From Nonlabens sp. YIK11 (lineage in GTDB: Bacteria; Bacteroidota; Bacteroidia; Flavobacteriales; Flavobacteriaceae), in contig NZ_LBMJ01000001.1 in NCBI RefSeq assembly GCF_001413925.1, positions 1,445,001 to 1,509,000 on the forward strand: a stretch of 64,000 nucleotides of DNA. Direction: 5' to 3'. Below, piece after piece: positions 8,525 to 17,047 of the stretch. Each line of letters begins with the position of its first letter. The stretch's first letter is position 1. Position numbers and translations under genes: made by a program. The notes under the pieces are model-generated. The model searched no databases. It had not been told where the DNA came from and worked only from the letters and a program-made list of their open reading frames with translations.

Positions 8525-8932
8525 ATGTACAGTATTGCTTACATAAGCCGCGCCAACGAGACGCTTACCGATTATGAGATCCACGAGATGTTGCTCTCTT
8601 CTGAAAGAAGGAACAATCTTTTTGGTATCAAAGGCATATTGCTTTTTAAGGATGGCAATTTTCTTCAGGTATTGGAAGGTGATCAAAACCAGATCCAGGA
8701 ACTTTACGATAAAATATGCGAGGACTCCAGACATTCAAACATCTACGAGATATTTAATACTGAATTAAGGTCACCTATTTTCAATGAATACAATTCTAAG
8801 TTTAACCTGATTACCTCAAGCTTTGAACTGGCATCATTAAAAATGTTTTTGAAACGACAAAAACGATATGGTGCCTTTAATACATCGGCTGAAGAACTGG
8901 AGCCTTTTCTAGGTATGAATTGGTTGACCTAG
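8525..8932 (+). CDS. Stand-alone BLUF blue-light sensor protein
   Basis: A 135-residue protein made almost entirely of a BLUF (flavin-binding blue-light) domain. The flavin-pocket Tyr is Y6 in MYSIAYIS, the conserved Asn is in RRNNLFGIKG (about N30), and the conserved Gln is Q48 in GNFLQVLEG. A DSRHSNIYEIF segment matches the usual DxRH region. There is no fused effector domain (no EAL or cyclase), so it belongs to the short-BLUF class that signals through a partner protein. It is divergent from the Na+-pump gene and convergent with glgC. A second BLUF gene lies at 14654-15067, so the rhodopsin cluster holds two. The partner is unknown. Confidence 0.93.
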   Translation: MYSIAYISRANETLTDYEIHEMLLSSERRNNLFGIKGILLFKDGNFLQVLEGDQNQIQELYDKICEDSRHSNIYEIFNTELRSPIFNEYNSKFNLITSSFELASLKMFLKRQKRYGAFNTSAEELEPFLGMNWLT

Positions 8933-8975
8933 AAAGGTCTTCCTTACGGATCAACTGCTGCTTAAATTGTTGGTA

Positions 8976-10241
8976 TTACAAGGTAAATCCTGAAGGAATC
9001 ACGGCACCTTTTTTAAGCACAACGATTCCAGATTTAATCACGTACATTTCAGTTTCTTGATCTTCCAGATGCGGACCACCATTGATTCTTACATCGTCGC
9101 CTATGCGGCAATTTTTATCTACAATGGCATTCTTAATGAAGCATCGTTCACCTATTCCCAGTAATATTTCAATCTTATTACGCTCTATTTCTTCTAGGGA
9201 TTCGTAATAATCAGAACCCATCATGTAGGTATTGATGACGGTGGTTTCCTTACCTATGCGTGATCGAATTCCTATGACAGATCGCTCGATTTTTGAGGCT
9301 GCGATAATACAACCATCACCTATAACCGTGCGGTCCATCGCGGTGCCAGAGATTTTTGAAGTAGGTAGCATCCTAGGTCTTGTATAGATAGGAAAGTTCT
9401 TATCAAACAGGTTGAATGCAGGAATGTTGTCAGTGAGCTCAAGGTTGGCCTCAAAGAAGGAATCTACATTACCTATGTCTGTCCAGTAGCCTTCAAATTG
9501 GTAACTCTGTATTTTGAGCTTATCAATATTTTGCGGAATGATCTCTTTACCAAAATCTACTGTTCCTTCTTCTTCCATTAATTTGATGAGTAGATCCCTG
9601 TTGAAAATGTAGATTCCCATGCTCGCTAGATAATGACGACCTTCCTTTTGCATGTCTTCACTTACCTCGCTGGACCAGTCCTTAAGTAGTTCTGTTTTGG
9701 GTTTTTCTATAAATGAAGTGATCTGATTTTCTTCATTGGATTTTAGTATTCCAAAACTAGGCGCATCTTTTGCGTTTACTGGGATCGTGGCAAGAGTGAT
9801 ATCTGCCTTACTGTCTTTATGCGCTTGGATCATTTCGCTATAGTCCATCTGGTACAATTGATCACCAGATAGGATGAGGAAATAATCAAAATCGTGACGT
9901 GTAAAATGGTGCATGCTTTGTCTCACGGCATCTGCTGTTCCCTGAAACCAGTCAGAGTTTCCTGGAGTCTGTTCTGCGGCGAGTACATCCACAAAGGCAC
10001 TGCTAAAGAAGCTGAAGTGAAAGGTGTTCTTGATGTGTCTATTAAGTGACGCACTGTTGAACTGCGTCAGCACGTACATTCTTTTGATGTCGCTGTTGAT
10101 ACAATTGGAGATAGGAATATCCACAAGTCGGTATTTTCCAGCAATAGGAACCGCTGGTTTTGATCTGGATTCAGTTAATGGATATAATCTTGTTCCCTGG
10201 CCGCCGCCCAAAATGATGGAAATTACCTCGTTATTGATCAT
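8976..10241 (-). CDS. glgC: Glucose-1-phosphate adenylyltransferase (ADP-glucose pyrophosphorylase)
   Basis: It makes ADP-glucose from glucose-1-phosphate and ATP, the committed step of bacterial glycogen synthesis. The N-terminal nucleotidyltransferase signature ILGGGQGTRLYPLTESRSKP is intact, as are ILSGDQLYQMDY, ASMGIYIF and EGYWTDIGNVDSFFEANL. A C-terminal left-handed beta-helix follows, with hexapeptide-like turns such as IGDGCIIAASKIERSVIG. At 421 residues it is of normal length. It lies four bases after the glgA stop on the same strand, so glgA-glgC form an operon. The genes sit inside the rhodopsin/BLUF cluster, which could couple light energy to carbon storage; that is an inference from position. 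Confidence 0.95.
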   Translation of the reverse strand: MINNEVISIILGGGQGTRLYPLTESRSKPAVPIAGKYRLVDIPISNCINSDIKRMYVLTQFNSASLNRHIKNTFHFSFFSSAFVDVLAAEQTPGNSDWFQGTADAVRQSMHHFTRHDFDYFLILSGDQLYQMDYSEMIQAHKDSKADITLATIPVNAKDAPSFGILKSNEENQITSFIEKPKTELLKDWSSEVSEDMQKEGRHYLASMGIYIFNRDLLIKLMEEEGTVDFGKEIIPQNIDKLKIQSYQFEGYWTDIGNVDSFFEANLELTDNIPAFNLFDKNFPIYTRPRMLPTSKISGTAMDRTVIGDGCIIAASKIERSVIGIRSRIGKETTVINTYMMGSDYYESLEEIERNKIEILLGIGERCFIKNAIVDKNCRIGDDVRINGGPHLEDQETEMYVIKSGIVVLKKGAVIPSGFTL

Positions 10242-10245
10242 GTGT

Positions 10246-11451
10246 CTAAGCTATAAGTGATGAATATAAGTCTGCTGTTTGTTGTGCAATGGCTTTCCAG
10301 TCAAAGTGTTCTTCCACACGTTGTCGCCCGGCACTGGCCATTTGTTTTTGCAATTCTGGATCTGCGACCACTTTGTTGATGCCTGCTGCCAAGTCTTGAG
10401 CGAACCGATCGGGATCCACAGGTTCAAATGGTGCTTCTTGCTGTTGCTTTACAGGAATGAGTAGCCCTGTTTTTTCATGAATGACCACTTCTTTAATGCC
10501 GCCTACCGCACTGGCCACGACTGGTGTATGACATGCCATGGCTTCTATATTGATAATACCAAAAGGTTCATAAATAGAAGGACAGCAAAATACGGTTGCA
10601 TGAGAGTAAAACTGAATGATGGACGGTTTGTCCAGCATCTCGTCAATCCAGATCACATTATCGCGATCCTTTTTAACGGCGGCGACGGCTTGCTCCATTT
10701 CTGCAGCGATTTCCTTAGTGTCTGGTGCGCCTGCACACAGGACTACTTGAGTATCTGGATCAATATATTGTATCGCATTGACCAGATGGATGATTCCTTT
10801 TTGTTTAGTGATGCGTCCCACAAAAAGTACGAATGGCTTGTTGGGATCGATACCATATTTGTCTAAAGCACTGGTACTGCTGGTTTTTTGATATTGTTGT
10901 AGATCGATACCGTTGTAGATGACTTCAATTTTGTGCTCGTCTACATCAAAAAACCGTAGTACGTCATCTTTGGTTTCTTTGGAGACAGCGATCACGGCAT
11001 CTGCCATTTCAATGGCCGTCTTTTCAATCCAGGACGAGGCATCATAGCCACGACCCAATTGGTCTCTTTTCCAGGGTCTCAATGGTTCTAAGGAATGCGT
11101 GGTGACCACGAGTGGCGTGCCGTAGCATAATTTGGCCATGATCCCAGCAAAATGGCTGTACCAGGTATGGCAATGCGTCACATCTGCATCTACTGGTTTG
11201 ATGTTCATGTGCACACCGGTAGAGAGCGTTTGTAGCAGTCCTTTTAATTGTGAGTCCGCTTTCGCGAAAGCGATATCCTCATAATCATAACCTTCTACAC
11301 TAAGATTCTTTTGATCAACGTCCTGGTCGCCAAAACACCTTACTTCCACCTGCATGAGTTGGGCAAGTTCTCGAGCAAGATATTCTACATGGACGCCAGC
11401 ACCGCCATAAACATGCGGCGGAAACTCTCGAGTCAAAAAGAGTACTTTCAT
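10246..11451 (-). CDS. glgA: Glycogen synthase, GT4 (GlgA/GlgM Corynebacterium-type)
   Basis: A glycosyltransferase with GT-B fold. The N-terminus MKVLFLTREFPPHVYGGAGV is the family start, so the ATG at 11451 is chosen; a longer frame to 11502 adds only 17 unlike residues. The C-terminal half has FVGRITKQKGI and the nucleotide-sugar site FGIINIEAMACHTPVVAS with the E-x7-E pattern. Its layout matches the GT4 glycogen synthases of the actinobacterial type rather than GT5 GlgA. Some GT4 members make maltose-1-phosphate from ADP-glucose, so the exact product is open. A copy of the AFAKA palindrome lies at 11258-11271. First gene of the glgA-glgC operon. Confidence 0.88.
   Translation of the reverse strand: MKVLFLTREFPPHVYGGAGVHVEYLARELAQLMQVEVRCFGDQDVDQKNLSVEGYDYEDIAFAKADSQLKGLLQTLSTGVHMNIKPVDADVTHCHTWYSHFAGIMAKLCYGTPLVVTTHSLEPLRPWKRDQLGRGYDASSWIEKTAIEMADAVIAVSKETKDDVLRFFDVDEHKIEVIYNGIDLQQYQKTSSTSALDKYGIDPNKPFVLFVGRITKQKGIIHLVNAIQYIDPDTQVVLCAGAPDTKEIAAEMEQAVAAVKKDRDNVIWIDEMLDKPSIIQFYSHATVFCCPSIYEPFGIINIEAMACHTPVVASAVGGIKEVVIHEKTGLLIPVKQQQEAPFEPVDPDRFAQDLAAGINKVVADPELQKQMASAGRQRVEEHFDWKAIAQQTADLYSSLIA
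11257..11272. repeat. Short palindrome, intragenic copy in glgA
   Basis: CGCTTTCGCGAAAGCG is a perfect palindrome with the 14-base core at 11258-11271. It is read in frame in glgA as IAFAKAD. Confidence 0.9.
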
Positions 11452-11751
11452 AGGGTTTTCATTCTTCCTGTTAAATATAGGATTATTTCTTAAAGGTTCC
11501 ACAGGATTTGAGGCGAGCCATTAATTATTTGGCAATGAGCCATGTGGTACCTAGGGTTCCAGGCTTTGGAATGGCTTCAGACGGTGGATTGAATATTTGA
11601 TTTTCAGGGTGGATTCAAGAGGTTCATTATTGTCATGGTAATCAAGGATTTGGTTTTTATCCATAGTTAATGAAAGGCTAATTGCGAATTCATTCACATT
11701 AAGCCTTCACTCACACCGCTATTTTTAAATCTTACAATCAAAACAACTCTT
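11452..11751. other. Divergent intergenic region between glgA and the chloride-pump gene
   Basis: These 300 bases separate divergent transcription units and should hold promoters for glgA-glgC and for the ClR operon. I see no gene and no repeat. The 30 bases before the ClR ATG are AT-rich with no Shine-Dalgarno sequence, as is usual in Bacteroidota. Confidence 0.6.
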
Positions 11752-12570
11752 ATGAACAATATTGAAAACCTTTTTGACTACACGGTAGGTCAATTTGAAT
11801 TTATTGACCACCTATTTACCATGGGCGTAGGTGTGCACCTTGCCGCTTTAGTCTTTTTTCTTGTGGTGTCGCAATTTGTGGCTCCCAAGTATAGAATAGC
11901 AACTGCCTTATCCTGTATCGTTATGGTATCGGCTGGATTGATTCTTAACAGTCAGGCTGCCATGTGGACAGATTCCTTTGCTTATGTAGATGGAACCTAC
12001 CAATTACAAGATTTGACCTTTTCTAACGGTTATCGTTATGTAAATTGGATGGCCACCATTCCATGTCTTCTTGTCCAATTACTTATTGTCTTAAACCTTA
12101 AAGGAAAAGAACTTTTCTCTACAGCTACGTATTTGATTCTTGCCGCTTGGGGTATGATCATTACTGGTTATGTAGGACAACTGTATGAAGTAAGTGATCT
12201 AAGTGCTTTGATGTACTGGGGTGCTGCGAGTACCGTATTCTTTGTTATCATGAACTTTATCGTTGGTAAAAAGATTGGTGCCCAAAAAGCAAGCATGCTA
12301 GGTGGTACGAACTCTACCATCATGAAGGTGTTCTGGTTAATGATGTTTGCATGGACCTTGTATCCTATCGCATATCTAGTACCTTACTTTATGAATAGTG
12401 CTGATGGTGTTGTATTGAGACAAGTCTTATTTACCGTAGCAGATATTTCCAGTAAGGTAATTTATGGTCTAATGATCACTTACATTGCGGTGAACCAATC
12501 TGCAGCAGCTGGTTACGTACCTGCTCAACAAGCACTAGGTCGCATAGGTGTAGATCACAAAGCTGCCTAG
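11752..12570 (+). CDS. Light-driven chloride-pump rhodopsin (NTQ type)
   Basis: A seven-helix microbial rhodopsin of 272 residues. Helix C carries the NTQ motif N98, T102 and Q109 in YVNWMATIPCLLVQ, the signature of flavobacterial inward Cl- pumps; the same residue numbers are those I recall for Nonlabens marinus rhodopsin 3. The proton-acceptor Asp of proton pumps is replaced by Thr, consistent with anion transport. The Schiff-base Lys is K235 and the nearby Asp is D231 in VADISSKVIYG. One base separates its stop from the TTG start of the DUF2254 gene, so ClR, DUF2254 and blh appear to be one operon. It should import Cl- under light in the inner membrane. Confidence 0.95.
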   Translation: MNNIENLFDYTVGQFEFIDHLFTMGVGVHLAALVFFLVVSQFVAPKYRIATALSCIVMVSAGLILNSQAAMWTDSFAYVDGTYQLQDLTFSNGYRYVNWMATIPCLLVQLLIVLNLKGKELFSTATYLILAAWGMIITGYVGQLYEVSDLSALMYWGAASTVFFVIMNFIVGKKIGAQKASMLGGTNSTIMKVFWLMMFAWTLYPIAYLVPYFMNSADGVVLRQVLFTVADISSKVIYGLMITYIAVNQSAAAGYVPAQQALGRIGVDHKAA

Positions 12571-12571
12571 T

Positions 12572-13723
12572 TTGCTTTCTACCTTTAGAAAGATCTATAA
12601 TAGTATAGCGCTATTGCCTACCGGCATAGCGCTATTTTTTGCTCTAATGGCAATAGGTCAAATCAGTTTTCCATTTAACGACGACTACCTACCAGATTTT
12701 TTAGATGGTATCGTGATTCTTGAAAAGGGAGATCTGCAATTCATTTTTGCTTTTATCATAGGCGGTATTTTCACGCTTACGATCTTTAGTTACACCATGG
12801 TGATGAACGTACTCAATCGCAGTATTAGTAATTACTCACCGCGATTGATACCGCTGATTCTATCAGAAAGGCATCATCAATTGATCCTAGGTTTCACTAG
12901 TGGAACCATTATCTATTCCATGATCATGTCCATTGCTGCTAGTGGAGATAACGTTCAGGAATTCCCACCACTAGGAGCTTTTGTAGGCGTCATGATGAGC
13001 ATTTTATGCGTTTTCCTGTTTATTTACTTTATTCATAGTGTATCGCAATCTATACATGTCAACTACATATTGCGTAAAAGCTATGATCGCTCCCTGCGCA
13101 ATCAAAGGGATTTACAGGACTTGGAACACATAGGCTGTCATAAAGACACACCGCAAGATCTGGAATCATGGGAAGGCGTCCAGGCCAAGGATTGTGGCTA
13201 TGTACAATTGCCAGATATTAAAGATCTAGCCGACTTTGCCAAGGACAATCACGCTCATATCTACATTACTCGATTGCCTGGAACCTTTATTTATGACGGT
13301 GAGGTGTTGATCAGAACCTCCAAAGCCTTTGAAGCCAAAAACCACAATTTTAGTCGTCAAGTCTCTGTAGATTCCAGAGTCCCATTGGAACTTAATGAGA
13401 CGGAGATCAAACACCTGGTAGAAGTTGCCATAAAAGGTAGTTCACCAGCCATCAATGATCCTGGAACCTCCTTGGGTGCCATTGATTACATCACCCAATT
13501 GCTCATTAAAAGAGGGCAACTCCAAGGATATAATTGCTACAGTACAGACAATGAACACTTTGTTTATATCCCATTTCTGGCTAATGAAGATCTGGCTGCT
13601 TATTGTTTTGAAGAGATGTGGAATTACATGAAGCAAGACCCCATACTGGTTAAATCCATTAAAATGGCAATTTCTACCTTGAATGAGGCTGGCGTTTCTA
13701 TACATCATGGTATATTGAAGTAA
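12572..13723 (+). CDS. DUF2254-like membrane protein in the chloride-pump operon
   Basis: The start is a TTG one base after the ClR stop; later in-frame starts would cut the first membrane helix. Four hydrophobic segments lie in residues ~12-165 (near 12-30, 45-75, 105-125 and 135-160), with SNYSPRLIPLILSERHHQLILGFTSGT and a later FIHSVSQSIHVNYI, which resemble DUF2254 family proteins. The cytoplasmic half includes GSSPAINDPGTSLGAIDYI, also typical of that family. The molecular function of DUF2254 is not established to my knowledge. Its place between a chloride pump and the retinal-forming enzyme suggests a role in ion transport or ion homeostasis linked to light; this is inference. Confidence 0.78.
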   Translation: MLSTFRKIYNSIALLPTGIALFFALMAIGQISFPFNDDYLPDFLDGIVILEKGDLQFIFAFIIGGIFTLTIFSYTMVMNVLNRSISNYSPRLIPLILSERHHQLILGFTSGTIIYSMIMSIAASGDNVQEFPPLGAFVGVMMSILCVFLFIYFIHSVSQSIHVNYILRKSYDRSLRNQRDLQDLEHIGCHKDTPQDLESWEGVQAKDCGYVQLPDIKDLADFAKDNHAHIYITRLPGTFIYDGEVLIRTSKAFEAKNHNFSRQVSVDSRVPLELNETEIKHLVEVAIKGSSPAINDPGTSLGAIDYITQLLIKRGQLQGYNCYSTDNEHFVYIPFLANEDLAAYCFEEMWNYMKQDPILVKSIKMAISTLNEAGVSIHHGILK

Positions 13724-13734
13724 AATTCATCCGC

Positions 13735-14637
13735 TTGACTTATTCCAAAGTTTATTGGTACATCGCAGGAATTTCCCTGTTGCTGTTATTACTCCTATTC
13801 ACGACCACACAGCAAACCGTCACACCAGTGGCCCAAGGAGCGGCTTTTATCGCCATGGCTACCTTAGGAATCTTTCATGGCGCTAATGATTTGTTGATTT
13901 ATAGACGCTCTACCCAACAGAATGTATCTGCCCTATTGTTCATTTTGCTCTATGTTTTGTTTGCCTGTGTGATAGGTGTGGTCGTTTATCTGGAACCTGT
14001 GCTGGGCATCAACTTGTTTGTATTATTATCTGCATTTCATTTTGGAGAAGAGCACTTCTCCTGGTGGAAGGAGCAAAAAAATGTTGCCTTTATCTTGTGG
14101 TGCTTCTTTTATGGTTTATCTGTTTTTTCACTATTGTTTTTGACGCATTTATCTACGTTAGAGCAATTCTTGGAAGCCAGTGATTATGCGCCTGGCGTAT
14201 TGACCTGGAGTACTTTTTTTATGATTCCCATCGTAGTGGTTCAAGTGGTGTTGGGATTGGCACATCTATTTTTAGGAAAGGCCAGCTTGTTGCAGTTCTT
14301 ATTTTTGGAACTCAGTTTAGTGCTGTTGTATTTTATTTTTGAGCAGTTGGATTTGTTCAGTTCCTTTGCTTTTTACTTTGTTTTGTGGCATAGCATACCA
14401 TCGATATTTTCCCAAATCAAGGTTTTGGGACTTTCTGGTTGGAAAGGGTTTATAGCCTATAGCAAACACGCGATGCCTTTTTACCTAACCAGTATTTTTG
14501 GGCTGTTTATCCTTTATTATTTTATGGGAATCGCCCTGCTATCCTTGACCACCATTGTGTTGCTAGGAGCCATGACCACCATACCGCATGTGATCCTGTT
14601 TGCTTATTTAAAAGTGACCGTCCAGCCAAAGAATTAG
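13735..14637 (+). CDS. blh: Brp/Blh-family beta-carotene 15,15'-dioxygenase
   Basis: A membrane enzyme expected to cleave beta-carotene into two retinal molecules, the chromophore of both rhodopsins in this window. The family's conserved His-containing motifs are all visible: GIFHGANDLLI, SAFHFGEEHFSWW, LWHSIPSIF and TIPHVILFAYL. About eight hydrophobic helices span the 300 residues. The start is a TTG 11 bases after the DUF2254 stop; no ATG lies near the N-terminus in this frame. Being third in the ClR operon ties retinal supply to chloride-pump expression. The beta-carotene biosynthesis genes are not in this window. Confidence 0.93.
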   Translation: MTYSKVYWYIAGISLLLLLLLFTTTQQTVTPVAQGAAFIAMATLGIFHGANDLLIYRRSTQQNVSALLFILLYVLFACVIGVVVYLEPVLGINLFVLLSAFHFGEEHFSWWKEQKNVAFILWCFFYGLSVFSLLFLTHLSTLEQFLEASDYAPGVLTWSTFFMIPIVVVQVVLGLAHLFLGKASLLQFLFLELSLVLLYFIFEQLDLFSSFAFYFVLWHSIPSIFSQIKVLGLSGWKGFIAYSKHAMPFYLTSIFGLFILYYFMGIALLSLTTIVLLGAMTTIPHVILFAYLKVTVQPKN

Positions 14638-14653
14638 AAAATTAACTGCTCGG

Positions 14654-15067
14654 CTATTCCATTCCCATGAGCACAAAGGGTTCTAGTATACGCTTCAAGG
14701 TATCGCTTGAAGGATGAAGGCGGTTTTCATTTATGTATTGATCAATTCTAGAGAGGTCATCGTTTGACTTTACGATGTTGAATTTAGAGTTATATCTTAA
14801 AAAGATTGGATGCGCGGTTGGGCCATTAAAAAGTTCTATGATCTCACTATGTCTATGATCTTTCTTGATTTTAAGATAGAGATCCTTGAGATATCGCTCA
14901 TTGCCCTCAATTACTTGAAAAAAGCGTCCTATTGCATGCAAAAGAATTCCTGAAACATTACACTCATTATTCTGTTCTGCAGAGTAGGCAAACAAGTTTT
15001 TAATATCATCCTTAGTCAGATCTTCTGACGACTTGCTCAAATAGCAAATGGAGTAGTACATTTTCAT
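14654..15067 (-). CDS. Second stand-alone BLUF blue-light sensor
   Basis: A 137-residue protein consisting of a BLUF domain. The pocket residues are Y9 in YYSICYLSKSS, Asn in EQNNECNVSGILL (N33), and Gln Q51 in GRFFQVIEG. The DHRHSEIIELF segment aligns with DSRHSNIYEIF of the BLUF protein at 8525, and both share an NSKFN motif, so they are paralogs with clear divergence. No effector domain is attached. It is convergent with blh, with only 16 bases between the stops. Its partner and output are unknown. Confidence 0.92.
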   Translation of the reverse strand: MKMYYSICYLSKSSEDLTKDDIKNLFAYSAEQNNECNVSGILLHAIGRFFQVIEGNERYLKDLYLKIKKDHRHSEIIELFNGPTAHPIFLRYNSKFNIVKSNDDLSRIDQYINENRLHPSSDTLKRILEPFVLMGME

Positions 15068-15280
15068 TCCTGACGGTAGCGCTGGTTCTTCTTTAAAATT
15101 AGGAATTCTGTGAAAAGCCTACTCAACAAGCAACCTGCTGATAATCAAAATTGTAAATTTCCTTAGTCTAACAGGAAGGTTGTTAAGGAATTCTAAATGT
15201 TCATTTATTGCCCTTATACAACAATCAATCCTTAAACAAAATGAGGTTTTTTCATTGCTCTATGATTTTTCAGATGGGGT

Positions 15281-16744
15281 TTAATCCCTAAAACCTACCA
15301 GTATGTGCTTCTTTTGTCGTTTATCAAAGTAGGCATAAATGAAGCTGTCGTCGTACCTGAAAACGGTCTCAATCATTGGATTTTTATCTTCTACATAGGT
15401 GTTGATCTTGTCAAAAACATTCTCTCTTACCTCGCCATCCAGATGGTTCATTTGTTGGTCAAACATACTTATGAAGTAGGTCGATTTTGTATTGGTATAA
15501 GCATTATAGGCATGCCAAGTAGGGCTTAGGCTAATAAACGTCAGTCCAATACCGCTGTTGCCACCACCTATGGGAATCGTCGCACCACCACCAAAACCAA
15601 AACCCACCATGGGCGCAGCGCTTACCTCTTTAGAGCCACCTATGGTCAACTCATAATCACCATTCATTTTGTAAACCGAAATACCAGGTGTGGCTGATGT
15701 CATTTTCCTGAGCAGCTTGCTGGTCTTTTCCAGTTCGCGATAGTCATCATAAGTACCACCTTCCTGGATGATGGATGAGTTTGCGATGGTCAATTCATCA
15801 TCGCGCGCAATGTCCAAGCGTTTAATCTGACTTCTTGTTTCATAATCTGTTACCGTGGTGATCAACCTATCCCTGGAAACTATATTCTGGAAGAGTTTAC
15901 CATCGTACAGGTACGAGTTGGACTTAACGGTCGCACGATCAAATTCGGCAGCTGGTTGTGGAAAGGTTGTTGTCTTGATGGTTTTATCCGCTAGGGAAAT
16001 TTCAATCACATAAGTATTTTCATCTGCCTTATCTAAGGTGATGTAAAGGCGGTCGCCAATAGTGTACAGCTTGTTGAGTACAGATACGGATTCAATGGAA
16101 TTCGGACTTTCCGTATCCATCCATTGCAAGTCGCCCTCAGTTCTCTTGAAAGCGTTGCCCGTTACAAAGAAATCAAAGAGTTCTCCAGCTTTGCCGTTTG
16201 AGGTAAGATCAAAGGACATGGAAGATTGCGGATACTCCTCAACCGTGTAGCTGGCACCATCAAACTCAAATAACTTGAGTGTGGAATTCCTATTGATGGC
16301 CAGTATATAAAACCGATTCTGATGAGTAAAATGTTCCAATTGAATATCCTCATCAAACTTAAAATCAAATTCATCTACTGTAATTTGTCCTTGTCCTTCT
16401 TGGATAGCATTCAAACTGAACTTATTCCCGCGGGAATTGCTATAATACAATTGGATGGTACCATCTTCCTGTACCGCATAGCCTGCCACCTCACCATATC
16501 TTGATCGAGGTGCGTCATAATCCGTACTGGAGAGCAGTCTGAAATCTGCGCTATATTTTAAACGGTGGATCTTTTTGTTGTTGAACGCAAAGAGATTGAT
16601 CATGGAATCGTTGTCGATCACCGTGACGACCTCACTATTCAATCGGGAAGGTTTAAAATAACTTTCGGCCAGTAATTCCTGGGCCTGGATGAGGCCGCTT
16701 GAAAGGATGAAAACTAAGAGGAAACAGTATCGTATGGCGATCAT
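15281..16744 (-). CDS. Secreted protein of unknown function, possible beta-propeller
   Basis: A signal peptide (MIAIRYCFLLVFILSSGLIQAQ) precedes about 465 residues with many short beta-strand-like stretches and aspartate/asparagine turns, which suggests a propeller-like fold. A glycine-rich hydrophobic segment, GFGFGGGATIPIGGG, lies near residue 385 and is unusual for such a fold. I do not recognise a named domain or catalytic motif. The gene is flanked by the BLUF gene and a repeat-rich gap, and no operon partner is adjacent. Confidence 0.65.
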   Translation of the reverse strand: MIAIRYCFLLVFILSSGLIQAQELLAESYFKPSRLNSEVVTVIDNDSMINLFAFNNKKIHRLKYSADFRLLSSTDYDAPRSRYGEVAGYAVQEDGTIQLYYSNSRGNKFSLNAIQEGQGQITVDEFDFKFDEDIQLEHFTHQNRFYILAINRNSTLKLFEFDGASYTVEEYPQSSMSFDLTSNGKAGELFDFFVTGNAFKRTEGDLQWMDTESPNSIESVSVLNKLYTIGDRLYITLDKADENTYVIEISLADKTIKTTTFPQPAAEFDRATVKSNSYLYDGKLFQNIVSRDRLITTVTDYETRSQIKRLDIARDDELTIANSSIIQEGGTYDDYRELEKTSKLLRKMTSATPGISVYKMNGDYELTIGGSKEVSAAPMVGFGFGGGATIPIGGGNSGIGLTFISLSPTWHAYNAYTNTKSTYFISMFDQQMNHLDGEVRENVFDKINTYVEDKNPMIETVFRYDDSFIYAYFDKRQKKHILVGFRD

Positions 16745-16876
16745 GGGTAAGTATTAAAGCCTACAAATAACGGTAAAAACGGAAACGACTCCCAATTTGG
16801 ACCCAGGATTCCACAGGTGCCCGCGATGTACGGATCGAATTCCCATCGTTGATGGACGCAGGAAGGATGGAGGTCC

Positions 16877-16918
16877 TTCGCTTTCCTGCCTATGCGGCAG
16901 GCAGGCGCGAAAGCGGAA
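16877..16918. repeat. Long palindromic repeat
   Basis: The arms TTCGCTTTC and GCGAAAGCGGAA surround CTGCCTATGCGGCAGGCAG. Intergenic copy of the long-form repeat family. Confidence 0.8.
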
Positions 16919-17011
16919 CAACTACCACTTGCATCCGGATCCTGATTATTTTTGATGGAGGTGGATGGATGGACTTTTGCTCGTGCCATTTTGTACCGCA
17001 TTCCCATACAC

Positions 17012-17047
17012 TATCCCCTAAGTATATCCCTAGTATCCCCTAAGTAT
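17012..17047. promoter_or_regulatory. Spaced direct repeat, iteron- or operator-like
   Basis: TATCCCCTAAGTAT occurs at 17012-17025 and again, exactly, at 17034-17047. The start-to-start spacing is 22 bases, about two helical turns, so a protein could bind both on one DNA face. It lies ~270 bases upstream of the gene at 17316. No regulator is identified. Confidence 0.45.

Noticed and set aside
10246..11502. Longer glgA frame
   Set aside because: The family start MKVLFLTREFPP begins at 11451.
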